Shown here in pieces: positions 53,004 through 61,960 of a stretch of 64,000 bases of DNA. The notes beneath the pieces are model-generated. The model was not told where the DNA came from and made no database searches. It was given only the letters and a program-made list of their open reading frames with translations. The stretch comes from Haloarcula argentinensis DSM 12282. GTDB lineage: Archaea; Halobacteriota; Halobacteria; Halobacteriales; Haloarculaceae. Each line of letters starts with the position of its first letter. The stretch's first letter is position 1. The stretch covers positions 1 to 64,000 of the forward strand of contig AOLX01000027.1 in assembly GCA_000336895.1 (NCBI GenBank). The letters run 5' to 3'. A program made the translations under genes and the position numbers.

Positions 53004-53623
53004 GCGCGTCACAGCCTGCTGGTGAAGACGCCGTCAGAGACGACCTCCGCGTGCTGTTCGTGGACAACTTCGACTCCTTTACCTACAACCTCGTCGAGTA
53101 CGTTTCCGAACACGCCGAGACCGAGGTCGTCCGAAACACCGCAACGCTCGATGACGTTGAGGCGTTCGACCCTGACGCAATCATCCTCTCGCCGGGTCCG
53201 GGCCACCCGAAGAACGAACGGGACGTCGGTGTCACGCTCGACGTCCTCCGGGAGGTCAGCCCCGATGTGCCGACGCTGGGCGTCTGTCTCGGCCTCGAAT
53301 CGGCGGTGTACGCCTACGGCGGCACCATCGGCCGCGCGCCGGAGCCGGTTCACGGCAAGGCGTTTCCCATCGACCACGACGAGCAGGGTGTCTTCGAGGG
53401 ACTGGAACAGGGGTTCCAGGGCGGGCGCTACCACTCGCTCATCGCTGAGGACGTTCCCGAGGAGTTCGTCGTCAGCGCGACGACGGAGACCGAGGACGAC
53501 ACAGAACTGGTGATGGGCGTCCGCCACCGCGAGTACCCCATCGAAGCCGTACAGTTCCATCCCGAGTCAGTCCTGACCGCGGTCGGCCACGACGTGATCC
53601 GGAACTTCCTCGCCGGCCTCTAG
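53000..53623 (+). CDS. trpG: Anthranilate synthase component II (glutamine amidotransferase)
   Basis: A 207-residue class I glutamine amidotransferase feeding ammonia to TrpE. It starts VLFVDNFDSFTYNLVEYV. The nucleophile Cys is in TLGVCLGLESAVYAYGG, where Leu-Glu stands instead of the usual His-Gln after CLG, and the His/Glu pair is in AVQFHPESVLT. It also has PVHGKAFPI as in TrpG rather than PabA. It ends the operon; trpC, trpB and trpA are not here. Confidence 0.94.
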
Positions 53624-53808
53624 ATGACCTGAAAGCCCAGCATTCCGAGGAGCCAGAGGACAGCGACGGCGATGATAGCGATGATGACGAGCCGCCACGC
53701 CACTTTCATCACGAGCCGACCGACCAGTAGTACAACGGCGATAGCCAGCAAACCGACGAGTATCGCTGGCGGTGCGGGAAGCGTTCCGAGCTGGAGGAGT
53801 GGCAGCAT
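53620..53808 (-). CDS. Small two-span membrane protein
   Basis: A 62-residue protein made almost entirely of hydrophobic sequence: APPAILVGLLAIAVVLLVGR and AWRLVIIAIIAVAVLWLLGM, joined by a short basic loop. The frame runs 44 codons upstream to another start, but that part is not hydrophobic or recognisable, so I used the ATG at 53808. It converges on trpG with a four-base overlap. Function unknown. Confidence 0.6.
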   Translation of the reverse strand: MLPLLQLGTLPAPPAILVGLLAIAVVLLVGRLVMKVAWRLVIIAIIAVAVLWLLGMLGFQVI

Positions 53809-53938
53809 AGTACTGATAGGAATGGCCACGGGGAAATACTTCGTGGCCAGCGGGGAGACTGTCCCGGCGTGGGCCCGCCGAACGACTCCGGGCTCACGCC
53901 GGCAAAGATTCAAACCGTCAGCTATGCTACGCGATACC

Positions 53939-54139
53939 ATGAGCGTAGCCGGACTGTGTGAACTCTGTGAGCGCCCCGACGTGGATCACACCTGCGACAG
54001 GTGCGGGCGGCTCGTCTGTGACCGCCACTGGGACGAGGACACCGGAATGTGCGTCGAGTGTGGCGCGGAGGTCGGCCAGCCGGGCGACCGGACGTCGCCA
54101 GAGAATATGCCCGATGGTGTGGACACGTACCGTTTCTGA
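53939..54139 (+). CDS. Small zinc-finger protein
   Basis: A 66-residue protein with a cluster of metal ligands: CELCERPDVDHTCDRCGRLV, CDRHW, then MCVEC. The CxxC...CxxC...C..H...CxxC pattern fits a double zinc-binding finger of B-box or HIT type, common among the very small haloarchaeal zinc proteins. The frame is open further upstream, but the first residues of the finger follow this ATG closely. Its stop is one base from the end of convergent pyrF. Confidence 0.7.
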   Translation: MSVAGLCELCERPDVDHTCDRCGRLVCDRHWDEDTGMCVECGAEVGQPGDRTSPENMPDGVDTYRF

Positions 54140-54140
54140 G

Positions 54141-54974
54141 TCACCGAAACTGGTTCAATCGCTGCTTGAGCTGTTTGGCCGACTGCCCAGCGGCCTTGAA
54201 GAACGCGTCACCGGAGTCATCGCGCCGCGTATCGGCGTCTTCGCCGGCAAAGATGATGCCTCGCGAGGAGTTGACGAGGCCGACACCGTCGGCGAGGCCG
54301 TGCTCGACAGCGGCCTCGGCGTCGCCGCCCTGCGCGCCGACGCCGGGGACGAGAAACGGGATGTCCGGAACCAGTTCGCGGATCTCTTCGAGTTCGTCGG
54401 GGTTTGTCGCACCGACGACGAGGCCGACATTGCCGTTCTGATTCCAGAGGTCAGCGAGGTGGACCACGCGCTCGTATAGTTTCTCGCCGGAGGCCAGTTC
54501 GAGGTCCTGGAGATCCTCACCGCCGGGGTTTGACGTGCGCCCGAGAACGAACACACCCCTGTCCGCGCGCTGGAGGAACGGCTCCAACGAGTCGCGGCCG
54601 AGGAAGGGGTTGACCGTGATGGCGTCGGCGGCGGGTCCCGCATCCTCGTCGAGAATCTGGGCGTACTGCCGTGCGGTGTTGCCGATGTCGCCCCGCTTTG
54701 CATCCAGCAGGACTGGTACGTCTTTCCCATGTGCGTAGGCGATTGTTTCTTCGAGGGCGCGCCAGCCGTCAGGGTCCTCATAGAAGGCGGCGTTGGGCTT
54801 GTAGCAGGCGGCGTGTTCATGGGTCGCGTCGATGATACGGCGATTGAACTGCCAGCGCGGGAGGTCGGCGTCCAGCACGCTGTCGGGGAGGCGGGCAGGG
54901 TCCGGGTCGAGGCCGACCGACACCACGCTGTCGGCGGTCGCGATGCGGTCCGCGAGACGGTCGAAGAAGTGCAT
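54141..54974 (-). CDS. pyrF: Orotidine 5'-phosphate decarboxylase
   Basis: A 277-residue OMP decarboxylase of the longer (type 2) form, which makes UMP in pyrimidine synthesis. It begins FFDRLADRIATADSVVSVGL with DPDPARLP. The catalytic segment is VLLDAKRGDIGNTARQYA, with the Asp-Lys pair, and PFLVPGVGAQGGDAEAAVEH plus LVNSSRGIIFAGE form the phosphate-binding end. A stand-alone gene here. Confidence 0.95.
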   Translation of the reverse strand: MHFFDRLADRIATADSVVSVGLDPDPARLPDSVLDADLPRWQFNRRIIDATHEHAACYKPNAAFYEDPDGWRALEETIAYAHGKDVPVLLDAKRGDIGNTARQYAQILDEDAGPAADAITVNPFLGRDSLEPFLQRADRGVFVLGRTSNPGGEDLQDLELASGEKLYERVVHLADLWNQNGNVGLVVGATNPDELEEIRELVPDIPFLVPGVGAQGGDAEAAVEHGLADGVGLVNSSRGIIFAGEDADTRRDDSGDAFFKAAGQSAKQLKQRLNQFR

Positions 54975-55095
54975 AGATACCGCAGCGGCTGGCAGCGATA
55001 CAAGCGTTTCCTTCTCGCATCGTGTCCTGCTTCGGTGGAATCAGATTTGATATTTTTGCCCCGGTCTATTTTACACCGCAGGTAGAAGCCCGCTC

Positions 55096-55578
55096 ATGGA
55101 CCATTTCATGGATGTCGGCCATGTGGCCGAGACCCTCCCGGACCTGAGCGAAGCCCTGGAAGACCCGCGGCTACGGCAGTTCGGGCTTGTCGGCGGCGTC
55201 GGACTCGTCGGCGTCGGTGCGCTGCTGTCGCTCGCGCCCGCGTCTGGGCAGTGGCTGTTCTGGTCGTACGCCGTCGCCGCGACGCTGGTGTTCATTGGCG
55301 TCCCGCTGCTGTGTCTCGGCCTCGCCGCTCCTGACCCGGAGCCCGGGTCGCTGTTCCATCTCGGCATCGAACTGACGACGACACAGCGCCGGGCCGTCGC
55401 GCTGGGCTCGCTCTGTATCACCGTGACGCCGATCGTCATCGCCATCGGAACGCCGCTCGGCCTCCCGACGCTGGTGCTTGCTATCGCTGCCGCGACAGCG
55501 GTACTCGGTTCCGTGCTCGTCCTCACCGGCTTCGTCGCGTGGACGTCCGCGGCTATCGCCGATCCGAGCCGTCACTGA
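55096..55578 (+). CDS. Four-span membrane protein of unknown function
   Basis: A 160-residue protein with a soluble N-terminus of about 28 residues and four membrane segments: FGLVGGVGLVGVGALLSLAP, LFWSYAVAATLVFIGVPLLC, LGSLCITVTPIVIAIGTPLG and LVLAIAAATAVLGSVLVLTG. A short loop PDPEPGSLFHLGIELTTTQR separates the pairs. I recognise no family. A second ATG four codons in is also possible. Confidence 0.6.
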   Translation: MDHFMDVGHVAETLPDLSEALEDPRLRQFGLVGGVGLVGVGALLSLAPASGQWLFWSYAVAATLVFIGVPLLCLGLAAPDPEPGSLFHLGIELTTTQRRAVALGSLCITVTPIVIAIGTPLGLPTLVLAIAAATAVLGSVLVLTGFVAWTSAAIADPSRH

Positions 55579-55636
55579 TTGCAGGTATTTCAGCCGGAGC
55601 CGCAGCCAACCGTTTCTTTCCGTCCGGAGAACTGTC

Positions 55637-55981
55637 CTACCCCGAGAGAGTCTCCTCCAGCACGTCGACCGCGGCTTTCACCGCCGCGCCGCTGTGAACG
55701 ACAACAGTTGCCCCGTCGGTCGTGATATCGTCACGCTCCGGGACGGTTGCGGGCTCCTCGTTCAGGAGCAGGCGGGCCGTTTCCGGTGTCACCTCGACGA
55801 CTGCCACTTCGGTGTCGTCAGCCGTCACGCGGTAGGCGAAGGCCCCCTCCGGCGTCGGGTCCACGTCCCTGTCCGCATCAACGACGGACACATCGGCAAG
55901 CGGCCCGCGCTGGAGACCGGTCAGTTCCGAGGCGAGCAACTGTCCGATCCGCCGGCCATCAGCAATCCTGTCTTTGACCAT
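55637..55981 (-). CDS. Conserved haloarchaeal protein of unknown function
   Basis: A 114-residue acidic soluble protein that starts VKDRIADGRRIGQLLASELT and has an alternating strand-helix layout (EVAVVEVTPETARLLLNEEP). It begins in a one-base overlap (TAATG) with the end of the DUF2240 gene, so the two form an operon. No function is suggested by sequence. Confidence 0.6.
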   Translation of the reverse strand: MVKDRIADGRRIGQLLASELTGLQRGPLADVSVVDADRDVDPTPEGAFAYRVTADDTEVAVVEVTPETARLLLNEEPATVPERDDITTDGATVVVHSGAAVKAAVDVLEETLSG

Positions 55982-56421
55982 TAGAGGTCCTCCCGAACGT
56001 CAGCAGCGATGGCTTCGACACCGACACCTTCACTCCGCGCGTATACGACGGCCGCCGTCTCCAGTGTCACGCCGATGTCGGACTGGAGTGCGTTGATGCC
56101 GGCGACGGCAGTCTGTTTCTCGATGCCGGCCTCGACGACGGCGTCGAGTACCCGCTCGAACGTCGACCGTGACTGCAGGATCTCCTCACCTGGCGTGAAA
56201 CCGTCCGGGATATCGGTGTGCGTGGCGTCGAAGGCCACGACGAGGTCGTCGTCGTCCCGTTCGACCAGTCCCTCGCTTGCGGCCACGTCGACCAGCGTCT
56301 TGGCCTGGTCGGGCGAGAACCAGTTCCGGTCCAGCGAGAGCGCGACAACGAACTCACTTTCCGCCATCCGGTCGGTTCCACGCTGACGGAACGGCGCGGC
56401 GACGGCCGTCTTCAGACTCAT
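55981..56421 (-). CDS. DUF2240 family protein
   Basis: A 146-residue archaeal protein matching, from memory, DUF2240: SLKTAVAAPFRQRGTDRMAE leads into SEFVVALSLDRNWFSPDQAK and GLVERDDDDLVVAFD, a winged-helix-like first half. The second half is helical. This suggests nucleic-acid binding but the function is unknown. It is the first gene of a two-gene minus-strand operon. Confidence 0.65.
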   Translation of the reverse strand: MSLKTAVAAPFRQRGTDRMAESEFVVALSLDRNWFSPDQAKTLVDVAASEGLVERDDDDLVVAFDATHTDIPDGFTPGEEILQSRSTFERVLDAVVEAGIEKQTAVAGINALQSDIGVTLETAAVVYARSEGVGVEAIAADVREDL

Positions 56422-56511
56422 CGTCAGAGCAACCGGTCGGCGTGGGGGTAACGATTACGATGGCGAGTCGGCATCGAACGGTTCAAGTAGCCGCTGGGTC
56501 TTCCTTCCCGT

Positions 56512-56883
56512 ATGAAAGACCAGGGACGCTCCCCTCGCAAGCGGACAGGCGGCCGCCGACGACCGAACCACAAGAAGAAGAAACACGAGCTCGGCAAGGA
56601 TACCGTCGAGACGCAGGTCGGCGAGCAGCGACTGAAAACTGTCGACTCCCGCGGTAACACTCAGAAGGTCCGTGCGGTCAAGACCGACGTTGCGAGCATC
56701 GCCGACGGCGCGGAAACCATCGAAGCGACCATCGAGAACGTCGTCGAGAACCCGTCGAACCCGAACTACGCCCGGCGAAACATCATCACGAAAGGCGCAA
56801 TCCTCGAAACCTCCGAGGGACAGGCCCGCGTGACCTCCCGTCCCGGGCAGCACGGCCAGGTCAACGCCGTGCTGGTCGAGTAA
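56512..56883 (+). CDS. rps8e: 30S ribosomal protein S8e
   Basis: A 123-residue archaeal S8e, a 30S protein absent from bacteria. The N-terminus is strongly basic (GRSPRKRTGGRRRPNHKKKK). The core shows VRAVKTDVASIADG and NPNYARRNIITKGAILETSE, which are diagnostic, and the C-terminus RVTSRPGQHGQVNAVLVE is typical. It stands apart from the main ribosomal operon, as usual in archaea. Confidence 0.95.
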   Translation: MKDQGRSPRKRTGGRRRPNHKKKKHELGKDTVETQVGEQRLKTVDSRGNTQKVRAVKTDVASIADGAETIEATIENVVENPSNPNYARRNIITKGAILETSEGQARVTSRPGQHGQVNAVLVE

Positions 56884-56937
56884 TCCGGCACGCAATCAGC
56901 TTTTTCAGCTGTTCACGAATTCGGTCGACAGCGTCAG

Positions 56938-57936
56938 CTATGGCCGTGGGGCAGCCTTCTGGAGGGCGCTTTCGGCGATATTGCCGCCGTAGTCGGCGGT
57001 CCGGGACAGCGAGTCGACCACGCGGCCAAGTAGCTGTGCGCTCTGTGGGTCTAGCTCTCTGACTTTTCCGTCGACCTCGCGAGCGGTTTCGTCGACTTCG
57101 GGAATACGAGAGCGAGCCTCGTTTGCCAGTTCGACGGCTTCGTCGTTGTCGTCAGCTAACAGCGCATCCATCGCGGTTTCGGGGACAGCAATGGCCTCGG
57201 TTTCTAACTGGTCGAGAAGGTCGGCTGTTTCACCGGTGATTTCGTCGATCTCCTGTGAGAGGCCGGCGATCTTGGTTGCGTGGTCGGCGATACGTTCGAG
57301 TTGCCGGGCGCTAGACTGGTAATCGAACACAGTCTCGCGTGGGAAGCCGATCTCGTTGGCAGCCGTCGGATTGCGAAGGACGGTCCGGAACACACGCGAA
57401 ACCATGTACCAGAGCCGGTCCACGTCGTCGTCGCGTTGTATCACGTCTTCGGCGAGATCGTTGTCATCCTCGATGAGCGCCTCGACAGCGTCGGAGAGCA
57501 TCGTTAGCGACACCAGCCGCATACGCGTAATGGCGTTGAGAACGGAGAGTTCTGAGGAGTCAAGCAGGTCCTGCAGAACGACTCGGTCGGCCGTTTCCTC
57601 GATCATCTCTAAACCGACCAGTCCCTGGGTCGCATCGCGGATAATACGCCGCTGTTCGGCTGTTATCCGGGCGGCTTCCAGTCGGATGATATCGAAGCCG
57701 CTGACGTACATCGTCATCACTGCCCGCGTGAGTTCGTGTCTGTTTTCGAGGCCAGTCACGTCGAGCGTTCCCTCAACGTGGTCATCACCGTGCTGTGGCG
57801 AGACCAGTAACAGGTCGTCTTCGGCGTAAAACTCGACGATACTTCCGCTCTCGACGCCGTTCTCCGTCGCCCACTCCTTCGGTAGTGAGACAGTGTACGT
57901 GGACCCGCCCGTCAACTGCACTTTGCGCGTCTCCAT
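56938..57936 (-). CDS. AbrB-type DNA-binding and PhoU-domain phosphate regulator
   Basis: A 332-residue protein. Residues 1-45 are a SpoVT/AbrB swapped-hairpin DNA-binding domain (VQLTGGSTYTVSLPKEWATE). The rest is PhoU-like, with two helical repeats; SARQLERIADHATKIAGLSQ and SLSRTADYGGNIAESALQKA are the metal/interaction motifs. It is divergent from pstS across a 309-base promoter region, so it probably regulates the pst operon and itself. I chose the ATG 18 codons inside the longest frame, directly before the AbrB domain; the longer form would start in the AT-rich promoter. Confidence 0.83.
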   Translation of the reverse strand: METRKVQLTGGSTYTVSLPKEWATENGVESGSIVEFYAEDDLLLVSPQHGDDHVEGTLDVTGLENRHELTRAVMTMYVSGFDIIRLEAARITAEQRRIIRDATQGLVGLEMIEETADRVVLQDLLDSSELSVLNAITRMRLVSLTMLSDAVEALIEDDNDLAEDVIQRDDDVDRLWYMVSRVFRTVLRNPTAANEIGFPRETVFDYQSSARQLERIADHATKIAGLSQEIDEITGETADLLDQLETEAIAVPETAMDALLADDNDEAVELANEARSRIPEVDETAREVDGKVRELDPQSAQLLGRVVDSLSRTADYGGNIAESALQKAAPRP

Positions 57937-58245
57937 AGTACTCTGAATACGCGCTGAGGATTTATAAAATATACTGTGACTATATATCAACGGTCGAAAC
58001 TCTGACTTGCGCTGTCATGGAATCACGACCCATGATGCGGGCACTCAGCCAAGTGGTCTGCTGGCAATATCATCCCGACGATTGTTGGCCAGACCTGGTC
58101 TTAGTCGGCTTCAGACAGCTTTTACGCCGTCTTCGGCGTGTAACACGGTAGCGGCACATAATAATATATAGCAGTATATAGCGTTTATATCTGGATATAG
58201 GGATAATAGTAGGGTACTTATCCGCTCTGTAACTTCCATCAGGTG
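57937..58245 (+). promoter_or_regulatory. Divergent promoter region of the pst operon
   Basis: This 309-base spacer is far more AT-rich than the flanking genes at both ends. Near the left edge ATTTATAAAATATA (57959-57972) is a TATA box for the minus-strand regulator. On the right, 58161-58210 holds AT-rich blocks every 10 bases (ATAATATATA, GCAGTATATA, GCGTTTATAT, CTGGATATAG, GGATAATAGT), one helical turn apart, ending about 35 bases before the pstS start. Phased blocks of this kind suit cooperative binding by a regulator or TBP variants. Confidence 0.55.
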
Positions 58246-59253
58246 ATGACAGATTCACCGAGCGGTGGTCTCTCTCGCCGTCGTTTTTTAACAAGTTCTG
58301 GTGCAATCGGGACACTGGCGCTGGCTGGTTGTGTCCAGAATACGAGCCGTGGCGACGGCAGTGGCTCCGATGGCAGTGGGTCTGACGGGAGCTCCGACGG
58401 GCTTTCGGGGCAGGTCATTATCAAGGGCAGCAGTACCGTGTTCCCAATCTCCGACGCGATGGCTGAGGAGTTCATGGCGGAACACGGAAACGTCAACGTC
58501 ACCGTCGACTCCACGGGGAGCGGTGGCGGTTTCGAGAACTGGTTCTGTCCCGGCGACTCCGATATCAACGGGGCTTCCCGCCCCATCAGCGACGCCGAGA
58601 TCGAGCAGTGTTCGGGCAACGACGTCGAGCCTGTCGAGTTCGAGATCGCGGGCGATGCCCTGACCGTCGCGGTCAACAACGACGCCGACTGGGTCGACTG
58701 CATAACCTTCGACGAGCTGCGCCAGATCTGGAGCGACGAAGCAGGCGTCACGAACTGGTCAGACGTACGCGACGAGTGGCCCGACATGGAGATCGAACGC
58801 TACGGCCCGGCGTCGACGTCCGGGACGTTCGACTACTTCAACGAGAACGTCGTCGGTGAAGACACTGAACACACGACCGAGTACCAACCGACCGAGGAGG
58901 ACGAGACTATTGTCAAAGGGATCCGTGACAACGAGGGTGGGATGGGGTATTTCGGCTTCGCCTACTACAACTCCAACTCCGAGGCGGTGAAAGCCGTCGA
59001 AGTCAAGGCCGAGGAAGACGGCGAATGTACCGCCCCGAGCCTGGCAAACGCCAAGGACGGCTCGTACCCGCTGGCCCGGCCACTGTTCATTTATGCGGCC
59101 AAGTCAGCGCTTCAGCGAGAGGAAATGTACGAGTTCATCGAGTTCTACCTCGAGCAGGCCGAAACCAATATCGTACAAGATATCGGGTACGTGCCGTCGA
59201 GCGCCGAGCAGCGCGACGAGAACCTCGAAAAGCTGGACGAGGTCGCTGGCTAA
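58246..59253 (+). CDS. pstS: Phosphate ABC transporter substrate-binding lipoprotein PstS
   Basis: A 335-residue periplasm-side phosphate receptor. It has a Tat signal with twin Arg in SRRRFLTSSGAIGTLALAGC and a lipobox (LAGC), as in most haloarchaeal binding proteins. A Gly/Ser/Asp-rich linker follows. IKGSSTVFPISDAMAEEFM, DSTGSGGGFENWFCPGDSDI and NGASRPIS carry the phosphate-binding residues. A GTG directly precedes the ATG chosen. It leads the operon. Confidence 0.94.
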   Translation: MTDSPSGGLSRRRFLTSSGAIGTLALAGCVQNTSRGDGSGSDGSGSDGSSDGLSGQVIIKGSSTVFPISDAMAEEFMAEHGNVNVTVDSTGSGGGFENWFCPGDSDINGASRPISDAEIEQCSGNDVEPVEFEIAGDALTVAVNNDADWVDCITFDELRQIWSDEAGVTNWSDVRDEWPDMEIERYGPASTSGTFDYFNENVVGEDTEHTTEYQPTEEDETIVKGIRDNEGGMGYFGFAYYNSNSEAVKAVEVKAEEDGECTAPSLANAKDGSYPLARPLFIYAAKSALQREEMYEFIEFYLEQAETNIVQDIGYVPSSAEQRDENLEKLDEVAG

Positions 59254-59304
59254 CACAGTATAGAATCGGCTTACTCACATGGATACATTATTGGAGACAA
59301 CACA

Positions 59305-60237
59305 ATGAGCACCGAGACGCCCAGGCCGGATATTACGTCCAGGCCGACCGGACGTGCAGCACGCGAGCGTATGTACCGATATGTCTTGCTCCTGTGTGCT
59401 GCCGCGTCGATTCTCGTCACCGTCAGCATCGTCGTGTTGCTCGCACGCGACGCGATTACATTCTTTACGCTGGTGAACCCGGTCGACTTCTTCACCGGAA
59501 CGGAGTTCCTCATCAGTCGAAACGTCTACGGGTTGCTCCCGCTGTTGAGCGGCACACTGCTGGTGACGGTAATCTCTGCCGTCATCGCACTCCCGACGGG
59601 TGTCGCGGCCGCGGTCTATCTCAGCGAGTACGCTAGCGACCAGATGCGCTCAGTTCTGAAACCGGGTCTGGAAATTCTGGCCGGTATCCCGACAGTCGTC
59701 TACGGTATCTTCGCGCTCGTGTACGTGACGCCGTTCCTCCAGGCCATCGGGCTCCCGGTCAACACGTTCAACATCCTCAGCGCTTCCATCATGGTCGGTA
59801 TCATGATTATCCCGATGGTTTCCAGTCTGAGCGAGGACGCAATGAGCTCCGTCCCGGACTCGCTACGACAGGCCGGCTACGGGATGGGTGCGACGAAGTT
59901 CGAGGTGACTACCGGCGTCGTCGTCCCCGCAGCGGCCTCGGGCATCTTCTCCTCGTTCATTCTTGCCCTGTCGCGGGCTATCGGCGAGACGATGATTGTC
60001 GTCGTCGCGGCCGGCAGCCGGCCACGGATGCTGAACCTCTCGGACCCGCTCGCGAACCTCTTCCAGGGGTATCAGCCGATGACGGCAGCAATGGTCCAGA
60101 TCAACAGCGCCGACAGCGTCAGTCAACTGGGCTTTACCAGTCTCTTCGCTATCGGTCTAACGCTGTTCGTCATTACGTTCCTGTTGAACCTGCTGAGCAA
60201 CCGAATCGCGGCGCGCTACCGGGAGGAGTACGAATGA
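59305..60237 (+). CDS. pstC: Phosphate ABC transporter permease PstC
   Basis: A 310-residue permease with six membrane segments. It starts with a short polar N-terminus and LLCAAASILVTVSIVVLLAR. The EAA loop is VPDSLRQAGYGMGATKFEVT followed by VVPAAASGIFSSFILA. PLLSGTLLVTVISAVIALPT marks the first transport segment. It follows pstS by 51 bases and precedes pstA by 19. Confidence 0.92.
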   Translation: MSTETPRPDITSRPTGRAARERMYRYVLLLCAAASILVTVSIVVLLARDAITFFTLVNPVDFFTGTEFLISRNVYGLLPLLSGTLLVTVISAVIALPTGVAAAVYLSEYASDQMRSVLKPGLEILAGIPTVVYGIFALVYVTPFLQAIGLPVNTFNILSASIMVGIMIIPMVSSLSEDAMSSVPDSLRQAGYGMGATKFEVTTGVVVPAAASGIFSSFILALSRAIGETMIVVVAAGSRPRMLNLSDPLANLFQGYQPMTAAMVQINSADSVSQLGFTSLFAIGLTLFVITFLLNLLSNRIAARYREEYE

Positions 60238-60256
60238 ACACTGGGGGACTGAACTG

Positions 60257-61957
60257 ATGGCAACACGAGAACCTGAAACGGGCTGGCACGGGGAGAACAG
60301 CGACGTCAACCATCTGCGGGGGCGTGCCTTCGAGGCGACCTGTCTCGCGGCAACCGCGTTCGGACTCGTGTCCGTCATGCTTCTCCTGCTGTTCGTCGCC
60401 AACGACGCGTTTCGGCCCTTTTCGGCCGACGCGGGCTGGCTGGCGACCTACGCCGCTACCGTGGTGGTCCCGCTGGCCGCACTGGCCGTCTACTACTATC
60501 GACTCGACGAACCGGCCGGTGAGGTCGCATACGTCACCAGCGGACTCCCGGTTGTCGGACTCCTACTTACGGGCGGGTTTGCAGTGCTGTTCATCGAACT
60601 ACTCTCCGTGCTCGAGTGGTTCGCACTGCTCATCTCGCTGGTCGTGGCCGGCGGCCTGATCGTCGCACACGGCCGACTGCGGCCGAAGGCCGCGCTCGAA
60701 CGCCTCGCCGTGGTGCTCCTCGCCCCGATTATCACGGTGTTCGGGCTGCCACCCACCAGATTTAATTGGTTCGTCACCGACGCCGCCGCGGCGCTCGGCC
60801 TCGATTTCGGGCTGTACTATCGCGTAATAAGTCTCCGAGAAGCGATCCTGATGCTCCCGTTCGTGCCCACGGACTGGGTCATGCTACTCCTGACGCTCGT
60901 GCTCCCGATCGCCGGTGCCGCAGGCTGGTTCGTCGAACAGCGACGCGAGTCGCGACGTGACGGCCTGACCGTCGTCGGACTGACGACAGCAGTGGCGGTA
61001 CTGGGCGTCGTCGCTGGGCCGCTACTCGGAATTGGGACTGACGTGTGGCTGCTCATAGTCACGTTCGCCGTACTCCCGCTTGGTGTCTACGTCGAAGGCG
61101 TGCTCCGTCGTGGCGAGGGCGTCCGCGGCCTCGCCTTCCCGGTCGTCGCCGTGCTGGGCGTGGTCGTCGGCGGCGTCGTCACCGGTGCACTTGGGTTCGC
61201 CGGACCGGACCCCTGGCTCGACTGGGGGTTCCTGACGAGCGCGACCTCCCGGACCGCCGCTGATGCCGGTATCTACCCTGCGATGGTCGGCTCAGTGATG
61301 ATGATTATCGTGATCGTCCTGACTACTTTCCCGGTCGGTGTCGGGGCGGCGATTTACCTCGAGGAGTACGCCCCCTCACAAGGATTGATGGGCAAGTTCG
61401 TCACGCTCATCGAGATCAACATCGGGAACCTCGCCGGTGTCCCATCGGTCGTGTATGGCCTGCTCGGACTGGCGCTCTTCATCCGGGTGCTCCAGTGGCC
61501 CCAGGGGTCCATTATCGTCGCCGGCCTCGCCGTCGGCCTACTGATACTCCCGATCGTAATCATCTCGGCCCAGGAAGCGATCCGATCCGTTCCCGACTCG
61601 TTCCGACAGGCGTCCTACGGAATGGGAGCGACCCGCTGGCAGACGATCCGTCAGGTCGTTCTCCCCGAAGCACTCCCGGGGATTCTGACCGGAACGATAC
61701 TGGCGCTGGGTCGGGCTATCGGCGAGACGGCCCCGCTGCTGATGATCGGGGCGGCGGCGTCGGTCCGGCTCGCGCCGAACAGCTTCTTCGACGTAGCGAG
61801 TATGATGCCCCGCCAGATTTTCTCGTGGTCGTCGGAACTGGACCCATCGTTCCGCCACGGCGTGCTGGCGGCCGGCGTGATTACACTGCTTGCGGTGTTG
61901 CTGGTGATGAACGCGACAGCGATTGTCATCCGGAACCGGTATCAGCGAACAGGATAA
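60257..61957 (+). CDS. pstA: Phosphate ABC transporter permease PstA, long form
   Basis: A 566-residue permease; typical PstA has about 290. The last 260 residues are the normal permease: AMVGSVMMIIVIVLTTFPVG, GVGAAIYLEEYAPSQGLMGK, and EAA loop VPDSFRQASYGMGATRWQTI. The first 300 or so carry some seven or eight more hydrophobic segments, for example VTSGLPVVGLLLTGGFAVLF and LLIVTFAVLPLGVYVEGVL. Long PstA forms are, I believe, usual in haloarchaea. Three bases separate it from pstB. Confidence 0.9.
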   Translation: MATREPETGWHGENSDVNHLRGRAFEATCLAATAFGLVSVMLLLLFVANDAFRPFSADAGWLATYAATVVVPLAALAVYYYRLDEPAGEVAYVTSGLPVVGLLLTGGFAVLFIELLSVLEWFALLISLVVAGGLIVAHGRLRPKAALERLAVVLLAPIITVFGLPPTRFNWFVTDAAAALGLDFGLYYRVISLREAILMLPFVPTDWVMLLLTLVLPIAGAAGWFVEQRRESRRDGLTVVGLTTAVAVLGVVAGPLLGIGTDVWLLIVTFAVLPLGVYVEGVLRRGEGVRGLAFPVVAVLGVVVGGVVTGALGFAGPDPWLDWGFLTSATSRTAADAGIYPAMVGSVMMIIVIVLTTFPVGVGAAIYLEEYAPSQGLMGKFVTLIEINIGNLAGVPSVVYGLLGLALFIRVLQWPQGSIIVAGLAVGLLILPIVIISAQEAIRSVPDSFRQASYGMGATRWQTIRQVVLPEALPGILTGTILALGRAIGETAPLLMIGAAASVRLAPNSFFDVASMMPRQIFSWSSELDPSFRHGVLAAGVITLLAVLLVMNATAIVIRNRYQRTG

Positions 61958-61960
61958 TTC

